The notes under the pieces: model-generated
What the model was told of the DNA's origin: nothing
The model's input: only the letters and a program-made list of their open reading frames with translations
The model's database searches: none
Part shown: one piece after another, positions 32,680-39,950 of the stretch
How the letters are laid out: each line of letters starts with the position of its first letter
Numbering within the stretch: the stretch's first letter is position 1
Source of the DNA: Bacteroidales bacterium
GTDB lineage: Bacteria; Bacteroidota; Bacteroidia; Bacteroidales; JAIPAH01
Assembly (NCBI GenBank): GCA_021740175.1
Contig: JAIPAH010000013.1
Coordinates: 1 to 39,950, forward strand
Direction of reading: 5' to 3'
Length of the DNA: 39,950 bases
Translations under genes and position numbers: made by a program

Positions 32680-33645
32680 ATGAAGCGTACGCAATTACAA
32701 TATACGACATGGATTTTGGTGCTCTTGGTCGGATTTCTTCTTTATGCCTGCGAAGATTACACCGAAAATTATAGCGTGCCGGAACCCAGCTTGGTGGCTG
32801 AATTCACCTATACGCCATCCGAAGAGCTTTCGGCTGATGAGCCTATTACTTTTACCAATCAGTCTATCATTCCCGACAGGATGCAGAATCCTGTTTTCCA
32901 TTGGAATTTCGGTGATGGAACGGATACGACCATCAATGATTACGACGATGTGGTAATCAACGAAGGCGGGGTTAAGAAAATTGTGGATACCCTTTCGCAT
33001 ACCTACGACACTGCAATATCAAATGAAGTAGAATTGTTGATCACCACCGGGTCGAATGATTCAGCAAAATATTCCGAGACCCTGGTTATCCAGCCCGGCG
33101 GCGAGGTTTTACTCGAAGAAAAATTTGACGACATAAACACCATTCCGGAAAACTGGGCGCTCTTCAACGGCGATGGAGGAACGGTAGCTTCTTCTAATCC
33201 TGATTTTGAGAACCTGTCCGATAGTGCGTGGATTGTATGGAACAGCGGGGTATTTAACAGCAAAGTAGCAATAGCTACTTCCTGGTATGACGAAGAAGTG
33301 AATGCCGATGACTGGATGATATTACCGGAAATACAAGTTACCGGCAACACCATCCTGACATGGGATGCTTTATCGCTAACTACTTCTGGCGATTATCCTG
33401 ATGATTACCAGGTATTCGTTTCAACAACATCGCAGGATCCCGAGGGATGCCTGGAAAATGCACCGCTTCTAACCATCGATGATGAAGCGATTGGCGAAGA
33501 TGTTGGCGGTGAAGGCATACAGCATCGTGAAGTGGACTTGTCAGAATACGCAGGAGAAACCATTTATATAGGCTTCCGCCTGATGACACCTTATCCGGGT
33601 GGTGACCGCCTTGGAATTGATAATATCAAAGTGACGGCATTATAG
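32680..33645 (+). CDS. PKD and choice-of-anchor J lipoprotein
   Basis: 321 residues from ATG 32680 (TTG 32671 is possible). The lipobox ends at Cys24 (LLYAC). A PKD-type domain (about 40-130; FHWNFGDGTD) is followed by a choice-of-anchor J/cleaved-adhesin-like domain (about 145-320; ADDWMILPEI, YIGFRL, LGIDNIKV). It begins 12 nt after susD, in the position of the extra surface glycan- or peptide-binding lipoproteins of SusCD loci. It probably helps bind substrate at the surface. No catalytic motif is visible. Confidence 0.82.
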   Translation: MKRTQLQYTTWILVLLVGFLLYACEDYTENYSVPEPSLVAEFTYTPSEELSADEPITFTNQSIIPDRMQNPVFHWNFGDGTDTTINDYDDVVINEGGVKKIVDTLSHTYDTAISNEVELLITTGSNDSAKYSETLVIQPGGEVLLEEKFDDINTIPENWALFNGDGGTVASSNPDFENLSDSAWIVWNSGVFNSKVAIATSWYDEEVNADDWMILPEIQVTGNTILTWDALSLTTSGDYPDDYQVFVSTTSQDPEGCLENAPLLTIDDEAIGEDVGGEGIQHREVDLSEYAGETIYIGFRLMTPYPGGDRLGIDNIKVTAL

Positions 33646-33671
33646 GTTATAAAAGAAATATCACGAGGATG

Positions 33672-33703
33672 TATCTCTGATTCAGAATAATGATGCAGAG
33701 ATA
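33672..33703. other. Intergenic hairpin before the 33750 gene
   Basis: TATCTCTG (33672-33679) and CAGAGATA (33696-33703) are perfect 8-bp arms with a 16-nt loop. There is no T-run. It may be an mRNA processing or stability element separating the SusCD operon from the T9SS gene. Confidence 0.3.
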
Positions 33704-33749
33704 TTTCCCGGAATAAACAGAGAATAAACTTAAACAAAACTTTTGGCTT

Positions 33750-35903
33750 ATGAAAAAACTACTTTTACTATTAATGGGATTTTCTATGGCTGGCCTTGTA
33801 TTTGGACAGTCAATAGATGAAAATTTTAATGATGGTTGGCCCGATGGATGGACCACCATCGACAACGGCGACAACGAAGGAACCTGGAGCTATTCGGACG
33901 AGTATGGCGTGGATGGAACAGGTTGCGTTGAATTGGACTGTTACGACAGCGGCTTGCCGAATTCAGGTCAGGCTGATGATTGGCTCATTACGCCACAATT
34001 TACCGTTGCTGAAGGCGATATGATGAGCTTTGACACACACTGCAATGCCGACTATCCCGATGAAATCAGCATCATGATTTCCAAAACGGGAACAAACGAG
34101 GAGGATTTTGACATTGTTGTAGCGGAAAACGTGGAGATTACCGGGGAATACACTGAATATCAGTATAGTATTACCGATTTGGCTGATGTGAATGAAGGGG
34201 ACCAGGTGTATGTAGGCATTCATTGCAATACAAACGGCTCCTACGTCGATGTAGATAATTTTTTCGTCGGGCCTGCAGGTGACGGATTTGAAGAAGATTT
34301 CAACGACGGATTACCGGAAAATTGGTCTATCGTAGACGAAGGCAGCAATGATAGTACATGGATGGCTCTTGACAGCGTAGGCCTTGAAGAAACGACATGT
34401 GCCTACGTCGATTGTTACGATCCCGGTCCGGCCGACGACTGGATGATTACACATCAGGCCCAGCTTTCGGAAGGGGATTATTTATCGTTCTGGGCGGATA
34501 TGGGATACCAGGATTTCCATGATACCCTCATTGTAAAGATGTCCAAAAATTCTAATGCGATTGAAGATTTTGATATTATCGTTGATTCTATTATTACAAC
34601 CACAGAAGGCTTTACGAAATTCAATTATCCTATTTCGGAAATTGAAGGGGTAGCGCCCGGAGATGATGTATATATAGCCCTTCATGCTGCCTCGTTTGGA
34701 TCGGAGATTTATGTGGATAATATGCGCCTTGGTAGCTACGTGCCACCGGAATTTGATAAGGCCTATGCCGTTAGTGAAAGCGCTATGGATGTGATGTATG
34801 ATATATCCGTTACCACTGGTGATATTAATTTGTCGGAAATTGTGCTGAATGCCAATGGCGAAACGATTACATTCTCAGATTTTACCATTGATGAAAACAA
34901 CGATAAACTGGTACACTTTACCGGCGCTTCCTCTAACATGGTTGCGGACAACGAAGCGGATACCCTCACCAATACGGAAGTCGAGAGCGAAATAGCTTTT
35001 TATGCAGGGGTGTTACCCCTTTCCTATCTAAGTTTGACCAATCCGGACGGCCATCTGATTGCCGACGGACCTGTAGGAACCTTTACGGGCATCGTTACCT
35101 ATATCAACGAATCGGAAGGTCGTGTGTGGTTAAATGACGCTGCCGGGGCTCATAATGGTGTTAATACTTACCAGGCCGGAACCAGCTTGGCTGACAGTGT
35201 AAATGTAGGGGACGAAATTATGGTATACGGAAGCATGAGCCCATATGAAAATCAGACGGAGATTTTCCCCGTTACATACGTAAAAACCTTATCGGAGGAC
35301 AATGCGATGTTTGATGCCACAGCAATTAACGGATCGGATATTAGTGCAGATCTTGAGCCGGATACTGACCCCGGCGAGCAATATGAGGGAACCCTGGTTA
35401 AAGTCGATACTGCCATAGCAAATGCATACATGGAAGAATTTGTGCTCAATAACGGCGATACTATCACGGCTTATGAATGTACTTCCAATGATGCAACTTT
35501 CTACGTAGGCGACTATCTGGGAATTTACACCGGCGAGATGAGTACTTTAATGTCGGAAGGTAGCACCTACAGCATAAAAGGTTATGTTGTAAACAAAGGC
35601 GGATATTATATGATAGTTCCTCGCTTTGAAGCCGATATCCAGAATTTAGTGGGAATTACCGAAATTGAAAAGCAAAATGTGGTTTCGGTTTATCCGAATC
35701 CTGTTCGGGATAGATTATTCCTGGAAACATCGGAAGAAATAGACCGATTAGTGGTTTATAACATAGCCGGTGAGCAGGTGCTCAGGAAATCCATGGAAAA
35801 CAGAAACACCTTGAATACATCGAATCTGCGACCGGGAGTGTATTTTCTAAGGATGTATAATAAAAATCAATGGATTCAAACAAGCAGAGTGGTTAAGCAA
35901 TAA
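33750..35903 (+). CDS. T9SS-exported protein with two choice-of-anchor J domains
   Basis: 717 residues with a signal peptide to about residue 20. Two related choice-of-anchor J domains follow (about 22-178 and 182-330; FNDGWPDGW, DDWLITPQF and YVDVDNFFVG in the first; DDWMITHQA and YVDNMRLG in the second). An Ig-like segment (about 335-430) comes next, then an OB-fold-like region (about 435-625; GTFTGIVTYI, GRVWLNDAAG, GDEIMVYGSM), then a T9SS sorting domain (VYPNP; about 640-717). It shares the anchor-J fold with the lipoprotein encoded just upstream. No protease or nuclease active site is visible, so binding or adhesion is the safest role. It is likely part of the SusCD regulon. Confidence 0.82.
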   Translation: MKKLLLLLMGFSMAGLVFGQSIDENFNDGWPDGWTTIDNGDNEGTWSYSDEYGVDGTGCVELDCYDSGLPNSGQADDWLITPQFTVAEGDMMSFDTHCNADYPDEISIMISKTGTNEEDFDIVVAENVEITGEYTEYQYSITDLADVNEGDQVYVGIHCNTNGSYVDVDNFFVGPAGDGFEEDFNDGLPENWSIVDEGSNDSTWMALDSVGLEETTCAYVDCYDPGPADDWMITHQAQLSEGDYLSFWADMGYQDFHDTLIVKMSKNSNAIEDFDIIVDSIITTTEGFTKFNYPISEIEGVAPGDDVYIALHAASFGSEIYVDNMRLGSYVPPEFDKAYAVSESAMDVMYDISVTTGDINLSEIVLNANGETITFSDFTIDENNDKLVHFTGASSNMVADNEADTLTNTEVESEIAFYAGVLPLSYLSLTNPDGHLIADGPVGTFTGIVTYINESEGRVWLNDAAGAHNGVNTYQAGTSLADSVNVGDEIMVYGSMSPYENQTEIFPVTYVKTLSEDNAMFDATAINGSDISADLEPDTDPGEQYEGTLVKVDTAIANAYMEEFVLNNGDTITAYECTSNDATFYVGDYLGIYTGEMSTLMSEGSTYSIKGYVVNKGGYYMIVPRFEADIQNLVGITEIEKQNVVSVYPNPVRDRLFLETSEEIDRLVVYNIAGEQVLRKSMENRNTLNTSNLRPGVYFLRMYNKNQWIQTSRVVKQ

Positions 35904-35940
35904 CCTGTTGAATTTTCAAAACATTACATAACATATGAAA

Positions 35941-35969
35941 AAAGGGAACCTTGCGGGGTTCCCTTTCTT
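35941..35969. terminator. Terminator after the 33750 gene
   Basis: AAAGGGAACC (35941-35950) and GGTTCCCTTT (35957-35966) form a perfect 10-bp stem with a 6-nt loop, T-rich on both strands. It sits between convergent genes and can act in both directions. Confidence 0.8.
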
Positions 35970-35977
35970 AATAATAA

Positions 35978-36035
35978 CCTCACCCCCCGCTCCCGTTTCC
36001 GGGAGCTGCCCTCTCGGGCTTTAAAGGAGGTGAGG
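35978..36035. repeat. Nested hairpin repeat downstream of elbB
   Basis: CCTCACC (35978-35984) pairs with GGTGAGG (36029-36035) around an inner GCTCCCG (35989-35995) / CGGGAGC (36000-36006) hairpin. It begins just after the elbB stop and has a near-identical copy at 21682-21739. It may help end elbB transcription. Confidence 0.7.
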
Positions 36036-36051
36036 GATATGGCTTGGGTTA

Positions 36052-36702
36052 TTACTTCATTTTCTTATTCATGGCCTTCACCACGTTTTCGGCTCCTTCC
36101 CATATCTGGAGGATGTTAGCATCCAGCATATAGCACGGTGTGGTAAAGACATTGTGTTTTTTATCCACCACCACTTCCCCGTGGTCGGTTTTCTTGTGGC
36201 GAGCGCCCATAGCTTCGAGGCCCTTGATCGTATCCTGGTCCTGGCCAATAGTCAGTTCCACATCCCCTAAAACTTTGGCCACAATGGCCGGCGAAATGCA
36301 GAGGGCTCCCACGGGTTTGCCTGCAGCTACCGTATCCTTTATGGCTTTTTCCACATCAGGGTTGACGTTACAGTCCGGCCCTTTGATAGCAAAATCGGAT
36401 AAGTTTTTGGCGGCACCAAATCCACCGGGCATGATCAAAGCATCGAAATCGCTCTCATTGTATTCACTCATGGGTTTGATATCACCCCTGGCAATGCGGG
36501 AGGCTTCGATCATGACGTTTCTTTTCTCATTCATCTCTTCGCCCGTCATGTGATTTACTACGTGGTACTGCTCCATATCGGGAGCGAAAATCTGGTACTC
36601 CCCGCCATGCTTCTTAATCGCAAGCATGGTCATGGTTGATTCGTGAATCTCGGCACCATCGAATACGCCGTTTCCGGAAAGAATTATTGCATATTTTTTC
36701 AT
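36052..36702 (-). CDS. elbB: ElbB, DJ-1/PfpI-like glyoxalase
   Basis: 216 residues, full length for the family. It has IILSGNGVFDGAEIHE at the N-terminus, MPGGFGAAKNLSDFA, the nucleophile elbow VGALCISPA with Cys135, and TTPCYMLDANI near the end, all matching E. coli ElbB. Members have weak glyoxalase activity and an older link to isoprenoid synthesis; the physiological role is uncertain. It has an unusually strong ribosome site for this phylum (AAAGGAGA, about 7 nt before the ATG on the minus strand). The last 60 bp and the downstream hairpin are duplicated at 21674-21816. Confidence 0.92.
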   Translation of the reverse strand: MKKYAIILSGNGVFDGAEIHESTMTMLAIKKHGGEYQIFAPDMEQYHVVNHMTGEEMNEKRNVMIEASRIARGDIKPMSEYNESDFDALIMPGGFGAAKNLSDFAIKGPDCNVNPDVEKAIKDTVAAGKPVGALCISPAIVAKVLGDVELTIGQDQDTIKGLEAMGARHKKTDHGEVVVDKKHNVFTTPCYMLDANILQIWEGAENVVKAMNKKMK

Positions 36703-36726
36703 AGACTATCTCCTTTTGGTTTTATA

Positions 36727-36734
36727 CAAAAATA
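36727..36734 (-). promoter_or_regulatory. Candidate -7 element of elbB
   Basis: On the minus strand the sequence reads TATTTTTG, matching TAnnTTTG, 24 nt upstream of the elbB start. I do not see a -33 TTTG at the expected distance. Confidence 0.4.
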
Positions 36735-36777
36735 CAGGTTTTATAATTTCGCGTAAAATGTATTATTTTTAAAATTT

Positions 36778-36920
36778 ATTGTAATTATTTAGCTGGCATA
36801 AAAATTCTGTGAAAATCAATTCAATCTGCGTCATCAGTGTTCTATTGTTTTTCAATAATGGCATACTGATTTAACTGAGGATACTGATTCACACTGATCA
36901 AGACCTAAATAATTACAATT
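36778..36920. repeat. 113-bp segment bounded by 15-bp inverted repeats
   Basis: ATTGTAATTATTTAG (36778-36792) and its exact reverse complement (36906-36920) flank a segment with CTGATTTAACTGAGGATACT and related CTGAT/ATCAG words. It fills the space between the divergent elbB and SRAP genes. It may be a small mobile-derived element or a shared regulatory region. Confidence 0.5.
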
Positions 36921-36936
36921 TATTAATTTAAAACTT

Positions 36937-37617
36937 ATGTGCGGAAGATTTTCATTAACGAAAGAAGAAAGAGCTATCAACGAACGCTTTGAAACCTCGG
37001 GAAGTGAAGCGACCTATATTCCCCGTTATAATGCAGCGCCGGGCCAGGAGCAGGCGGTCATTACCAATCGAAAGCCGGATCGACTCAGCTATTTTAGATG
37101 GGGATTGGTTCCCTTTTGGGCAAAAGACCCTTCCATCGGCAATAAGATGATTAATGCCAAAGCCGAGACGATCGACCAGAAAGCTTCTTTCAAAAATCCG
37201 TTCAAAAGCAAACGCTGCCTGGTTATCAGCGACGGCTTTTTTGAATGGAAAAAAACACCGGAAGGAAAGATACCCCATTATATCTTTTTTAAAAACCACG
37301 AATTATTCGCTTTTGCCGGATTGTGGGAACAATGGAATGATGGAGGAAACGGTATACTCAACACTTTTACTATCATCACCACGGAACCCAATTCGCTGAT
37401 GAGTAAGCTCCATAATCGCATGCCGGTGATTTTGCCCGCCGATGACGAACAAACCTGGCTGAAAAGCGATAACCCGGAAGAGCTCAAAGAACTCCTTCGG
37501 CCTTTCAATCCGAAGAAAATGGACCTTTACCCAATCTCGACGCTGGTCAATTCGCCGAAAAACGATGAGGCGGAAATCATAAAACCTGCCGGCGAAGAAA
37601 CCGGTAAATTGTTTTAA
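36937..37617 (+). CDS. yedK: SRAP/HMCES-family DNA-protein crosslink protein (YedK)
   Basis: 226 residues. It starts with MCGRF, where Cys2 becomes the N-terminal catalytic residue after Met removal and forms a thiazolidine crosslink with abasic sites in single-stranded DNA. Other conserved residues are Asn32 (RYNAAPGQ), Glu103 (GFFEWK) and His159 (LHNRMP), with the WGLVPFWAKD motif near 55-64. The length is normal for the family. It protects abasic sites at replication forks. It stands alone between elbB and the transglycosylase gene and ends at its own terminator. Confidence 0.93.
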   Translation: MCGRFSLTKEERAINERFETSGSEATYIPRYNAAPGQEQAVITNRKPDRLSYFRWGLVPFWAKDPSIGNKMINAKAETIDQKASFKNPFKSKRCLVISDGFFEWKKTPEGKIPHYIFFKNHELFAFAGLWEQWNDGGNGILNTFTIITTEPNSLMSKLHNRMPVILPADDEQTWLKSDNPEELKELLRPFNPKKMDLYPISTLVNSPKNDEAEIIKPAGEETGKLF

Positions 37618-37638
37618 AACATTGATGATTTTACCCGT

Positions 37639-37663
37639 TGCATCGGTTTTTTGATGCATTTTT
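37639..37663 (+). terminator. Terminator after the SRAP gene
   Basis: TGCATC (37639-37644) and GATGCA (37653-37658) form a 6-bp stem with an 8-nt loop, followed by five T. It starts 22 nt past the stop codon. Confidence 0.6.
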
Positions 37664-37699
37664 GGTTTTTCGGGGATTTATTTGTATTTTAGATAATAT

Positions 37700-39145
37700 A
37701 TGTTACTGAAAGAGCGGTCATTTATTTTTTCTTATCTACTGTTACTTGTCGTATTTACTTCTTCATGCGACCTAAACAAGGTAAGTATTGAGGGGGCTGA
37801 CAATGATCAAAACGTCGATACGCTTACACGCCTTCAAAAGATAAAGCAGCGCGATACGCTGCAGGTGATAACAGATTATAATTCCACCAATTATTTTATA
37901 TACAGGGGCACACCAATGGGCTATCAATATGAGCGGGCCAAAGAATTGGCCGAACACCTGGGTGTAGACCTCCAAATCACGCCTGAAAATTCTATTGATA
38001 CGGCTATACAAATGCTTGACAAGGGTAAGAGAGACCTTATAGCCATGGATCTTACCGTTAATTTCGCCCGTCGACAACGCCTGGATTTTGTTAATCCCCA
38101 TTATCAAACAAGACAAATGCTTATTCAGCGTAAACCTCGGGGGTGGAGAAATATGGCAACATATGACGATGTGGAAAAGCATCTGATACGTTCGCCGCTA
38201 AAACTCATCGGTAAAAAAGTCCATGTGCAGAAAAATACAGCTTATGTCTCCCGCCTGAGAAACCTGATGGAAGAAATAGGGGATACGATTCACATTATCC
38301 GCCGGGATGAGAAAAGCGAGCAACTCATAAGAAAAGTGGCTGAAGGAACAATAAAATATACGGTAGCCGATGAACATATAGCCAAAGTTAACCAGAAATA
38401 TTACCCGGAGATCGATGTCAAAACGGCCCTGAGTTTCCCGCAAAATGTAGCGTGGGCAGTGAAAAAGGGCAATGACAGTTTAAAGAAAGTCATCAACCGC
38501 TGGCAGGACTCCTTTAACGGGAGCTATTATGCTAATGTCCTGCATAACAAGTATTTCAAAAACCCCCGCTCTAAGCAGATGTATCACAGCGGATACCACT
38601 CCCTGTACGATTTACAGCTTTCCAGGTATGATGATATCATTAAACAGGAGGCAAAAGAGCTGGGCTGGGACTGGACGTTGCTGGCTTCCATGATTTACCA
38701 GGAGTCGAATTTTTCCGAAAACGCCCGCTCATGGATGGGGGCTTATGGGATCATGCAATTGATGCCGGAGACAATGAAACGCTACGGGATTGATAGTTCC
38801 GCCTCCATTAAAGAACAGATCAATGCCGGTATTGAGTTTATTAAATGGCTTGATGAACAATATAAAGATAAAGTCAAAGACCCACAGGAGCGGAAAAAAT
38901 TTATCCTGGCCGCCTATAATGTTGGTTTAGCTCACGTCAATGATGCCATGCGGCTGGCGGAGAAGTACGGCAAGGACCCTACGAAATGGGACGGCAATGT
39001 TGCGTATTATCTCCGCCGCAAATCCCGGCCTGAGTTCTACCGCGATTCGGTGGTACATTACGGCTATGCAAGGGGGGAAGAACCTTACAAATATGTCAAC
39101 CAGATTTACGACCGATATCAACATTACCGGAATGCCGTTGAGTAA
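37700..39145 (+). CDS. mltF: MltF-like membrane-bound lytic transglycosylase
   Basis: 481 residues. A lipoprotein signal ends at Cys23 (TSSC). Residues about 50-290 form a solute-binding-protein type 3 domain (RDTLQVITDYN, MGYQYERAKELAEHLGV, DLTVNFARRQRLDFVNPHY), which in MltF senses muropeptides. Residues about 305-440 are the SLT catalytic domain, with Glu335 in MIYQESNF and GAYGIMQLMPET, and later AAYNVGLAHV. It cleaves peptidoglycan glycan strands, releasing 1,6-anhydro-muropeptides during wall turnover. The two-domain order and lipoprotein signal match MltF. No operon partner is evident. Confidence 0.9.
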   Translation: MLLKERSFIFSYLLLLVVFTSSCDLNKVSIEGADNDQNVDTLTRLQKIKQRDTLQVITDYNSTNYFIYRGTPMGYQYERAKELAEHLGVDLQITPENSIDTAIQMLDKGKRDLIAMDLTVNFARRQRLDFVNPHYQTRQMLIQRKPRGWRNMATYDDVEKHLIRSPLKLIGKKVHVQKNTAYVSRLRNLMEEIGDTIHIIRRDEKSEQLIRKVAEGTIKYTVADEHIAKVNQKYYPEIDVKTALSFPQNVAWAVKKGNDSLKKVINRWQDSFNGSYYANVLHNKYFKNPRSKQMYHSGYHSLYDLQLSRYDDIIKQEAKELGWDWTLLASMIYQESNFSENARSWMGAYGIMQLMPETMKRYGIDSSASIKEQINAGIEFIKWLDEQYKDKVKDPQERKKFILAAYNVGLAHVNDAMRLAEKYGKDPTKWDGNVAYYLRRKSRPEFYRDSVVHYGYARGEEPYKYVNQIYDRYQHYRNAVE

Positions 39146-39150
39146 GTGGT

Positions 39151-39181
39151 TTTGTTCTTAGGTAAGGTCTTACTACCTTTG
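39151..39181 (+). promoter_or_regulatory. Promoter of folB
   Basis: TTTG (39151-39154), a 19-bp spacer, then TACCTTTG (39174-39181) is an excellent match to the Bacteroidota -33/-7 consensus. The folB ATG follows about 58 nt downstream. Confidence 0.75.
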
Positions 39182-39239
39182 AAGCTTCTTTAAGTTTTAA
39201 ACGCATCTGATGTTATGATGCACTAAAAAGGAAAATACA

Positions 39240-39605
39240 ATGGCCCGCATTTCAATAGAAGAAATGAAGTTTTTTGCACATCACGGTTGTTTCAAGGAAG
39301 AAGCTATGACCGGAACGCATTTTATTGTGAATTTATATTTTGACGTGGATACCACGAAAGCTCAAAGCAGCGATAAGCTGGAGGATACTTCCGATTACCA
39401 GGCGATCTATCACTTGGTAAAGGACGAAATGAAAAAACGCAGCAACCTTTTGGAACATGTCGCTCAGCGTATTCTGAAAGCGTTAGCCTTAAAATTTTCG
39501 GAAACGAGCAATGCCGAGGTAAAAATCAGCAAAATGAATCCTCCCCTGGGCGGCGGTGTGGTAGGTAATGTGAGCGTTACCCTCAGAAGTGAAGAGTTAA
39601 GCTAA
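39240..39605 (+). CDS. folB: Dihydroneopterin aldolase
   Basis: This 121-residue protein, normal length for FolB, converts 7,8-dihydroneopterin to 6-hydroxymethyl-dihydropterin and glycolaldehyde in folate synthesis. Visible motifs are FFAHHGCFKEE at the N-terminus, the DTSDYQAIYHLV substrate region with the conserved Tyr, LLEHVAQRI, and the C-terminal VKISKMNPPLGGGVVGNVSV with the catalytic Lys. It has its own promoter just upstream and complements pabB/pabC at the other end of the window in the same pathway. Confidence 0.93.
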   Translation: MARISIEEMKFFAHHGCFKEEAMTGTHFIVNLYFDVDTTKAQSSDKLEDTSDYQAIYHLVKDEMKKRSNLLEHVAQRILKALALKFSETSNAEVKISKMNPPLGGGVVGNVSVTLRSEELS

Positions 39606-39689
39606 TGGTGGAAATGATCCCCTGAAAAAAAGCCCCATTTTCGGTTTTAAAAATTTAGCTCAGGAAACTATATTTCTGCAAATAATTAT

Positions 39690-39697
39690 TAATTTTG
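39690..39697 (+). promoter_or_regulatory. Candidate -7 element of tRNA-Cys
   Basis: TAATTTTG matches TAnnTTTG and ends 16 nt before the tRNA. I see no clear -33 TTTG at the usual spacing. Confidence 0.45.
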
Positions 39698-39713
39698 CAC
39701 CCTGCAAATAAAA

Positions 39714-39784
39714 GGTCCCGTGGCCGAGCGGCTAGGCGGTGGTCTGCAAAACCATTCACGGCGGTTCGAGTCCGCCCGGGACCT
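39714..39784 (+). tRNA. tRNA-Cys (GCA)
   Basis: 71 nt. The acceptor stem is GGTCCCG (39714-39720) / CGGGACC (39777-39783) with discriminator T39784, as expected for Cys. The D stem is GCC/GGC, the anticodon stem GTGGT/ACCAT with loop CTGCAAA and anticodon GCA at 39746-39748. The T stem is GGCGG/CCGCC with loop TTCGAGT. CCA is not encoded. Confidence 0.96.
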
Positions 39785-39950
39785 CACAGAAAAAGCCGCA
39801 ACTTTTTATCTTCTAATTAGTGTCTGTCCATAATATAGCCCAAAATTCGTGTTATCTGCTCACGAAAGTAGCAGAAAACAGGAGTTCGCTTACCGAACAC
39901 TGTCGAAATTTGTTAATAGGCAATATATTATTGACATAAAGTTTATAATT
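39785..39950. other. Right-edge region after tRNA-Cys
   Basis: There is no supported gene. GTGTCTGTCCATAATATAGC begins at about 39820 and resembles the kind of sequence seen at IS ends, but no partner end or transposase is inside the window. A small TCTGCT/AGCAGA hairpin lies near 39855-39875. The base composition is AT-rich. Confidence 0.3.

Overview
The window comes from a Bacteroidota chromosome. The signs are SusC/SusD outer-membrane transport genes, an ECF-sigma/FecR/STN signalling set, many proteins ending in a type IX secretion (T9SS) sorting domain, a PID-CTERM-like small protein, and promoters with the Bacteroidota -7 motif TAnnTTTG. The secreted proteins are very rich in Asp and Glu, which fits a marine or saline member (perhaps Marinilabiliales). 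That placement is inference.

Layout. 1-2145 is an accessory edge: an IS21-like terminal repeat, an AT-rich orphan membrane protein gene, and the 3' stump of an ATP-grasp gene. 2332-3883 (minus) holds pabB-pabC for p-aminobenzoate. 4238-18270 is an extracellular alpha-glucan-like cluster: a 1937-residue modular repeat protein, a GH13 alpha-amylase-family enzyme on the opposite strand, a third T9SS protein and a small PID-CTERM-like protein. The three large proteins share related N-terminal modules, and two perfect GCAAACGTTTGC palindromes (LacI-type operators) lie upstream of them. 10052-10867 and 18271-20699 hold a family of structured intergenic repeats and no gene. 20700-21659 is an orphan envelope protein, followed by a decayed elbB copy.

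22019-26019 is a tight three-gene operon: isoaspartyl dipeptidase, a T9SS-secreted cyanophycinase-like protein and a lipoprotein cyanophycinase. Together they make a plausible route for degrading external cyanophycin and using the beta-Asp-Arg it yields. It is followed on the same strand by an ECF sigma factor, a FecR anti-sigma factor, a SusC receptor with an STN domain, SusD, a PKD/anchor-J lipoprotein and a T9SS anchor-J protein (26255-35903). This is a regulated uptake system that may serve the same substrate.

35941-39950 returns to housekeeping genes: elbB (minus), an SRAP/YedK-type DNA-protein crosslink protein, an MltF-like lytic transglycosylase, folB with a clear promoter, and tRNA-Cys(GCA). 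The pabBC pair and folB both serve folate synthesis, although they sit at opposite ends of the window.

The most notable items are the cyanophycin operon with its adjoining regulated SusCD system, the glucan cluster with shared modules and operators, and the hairpin-array repeat family whose base changes mostly keep pairing.
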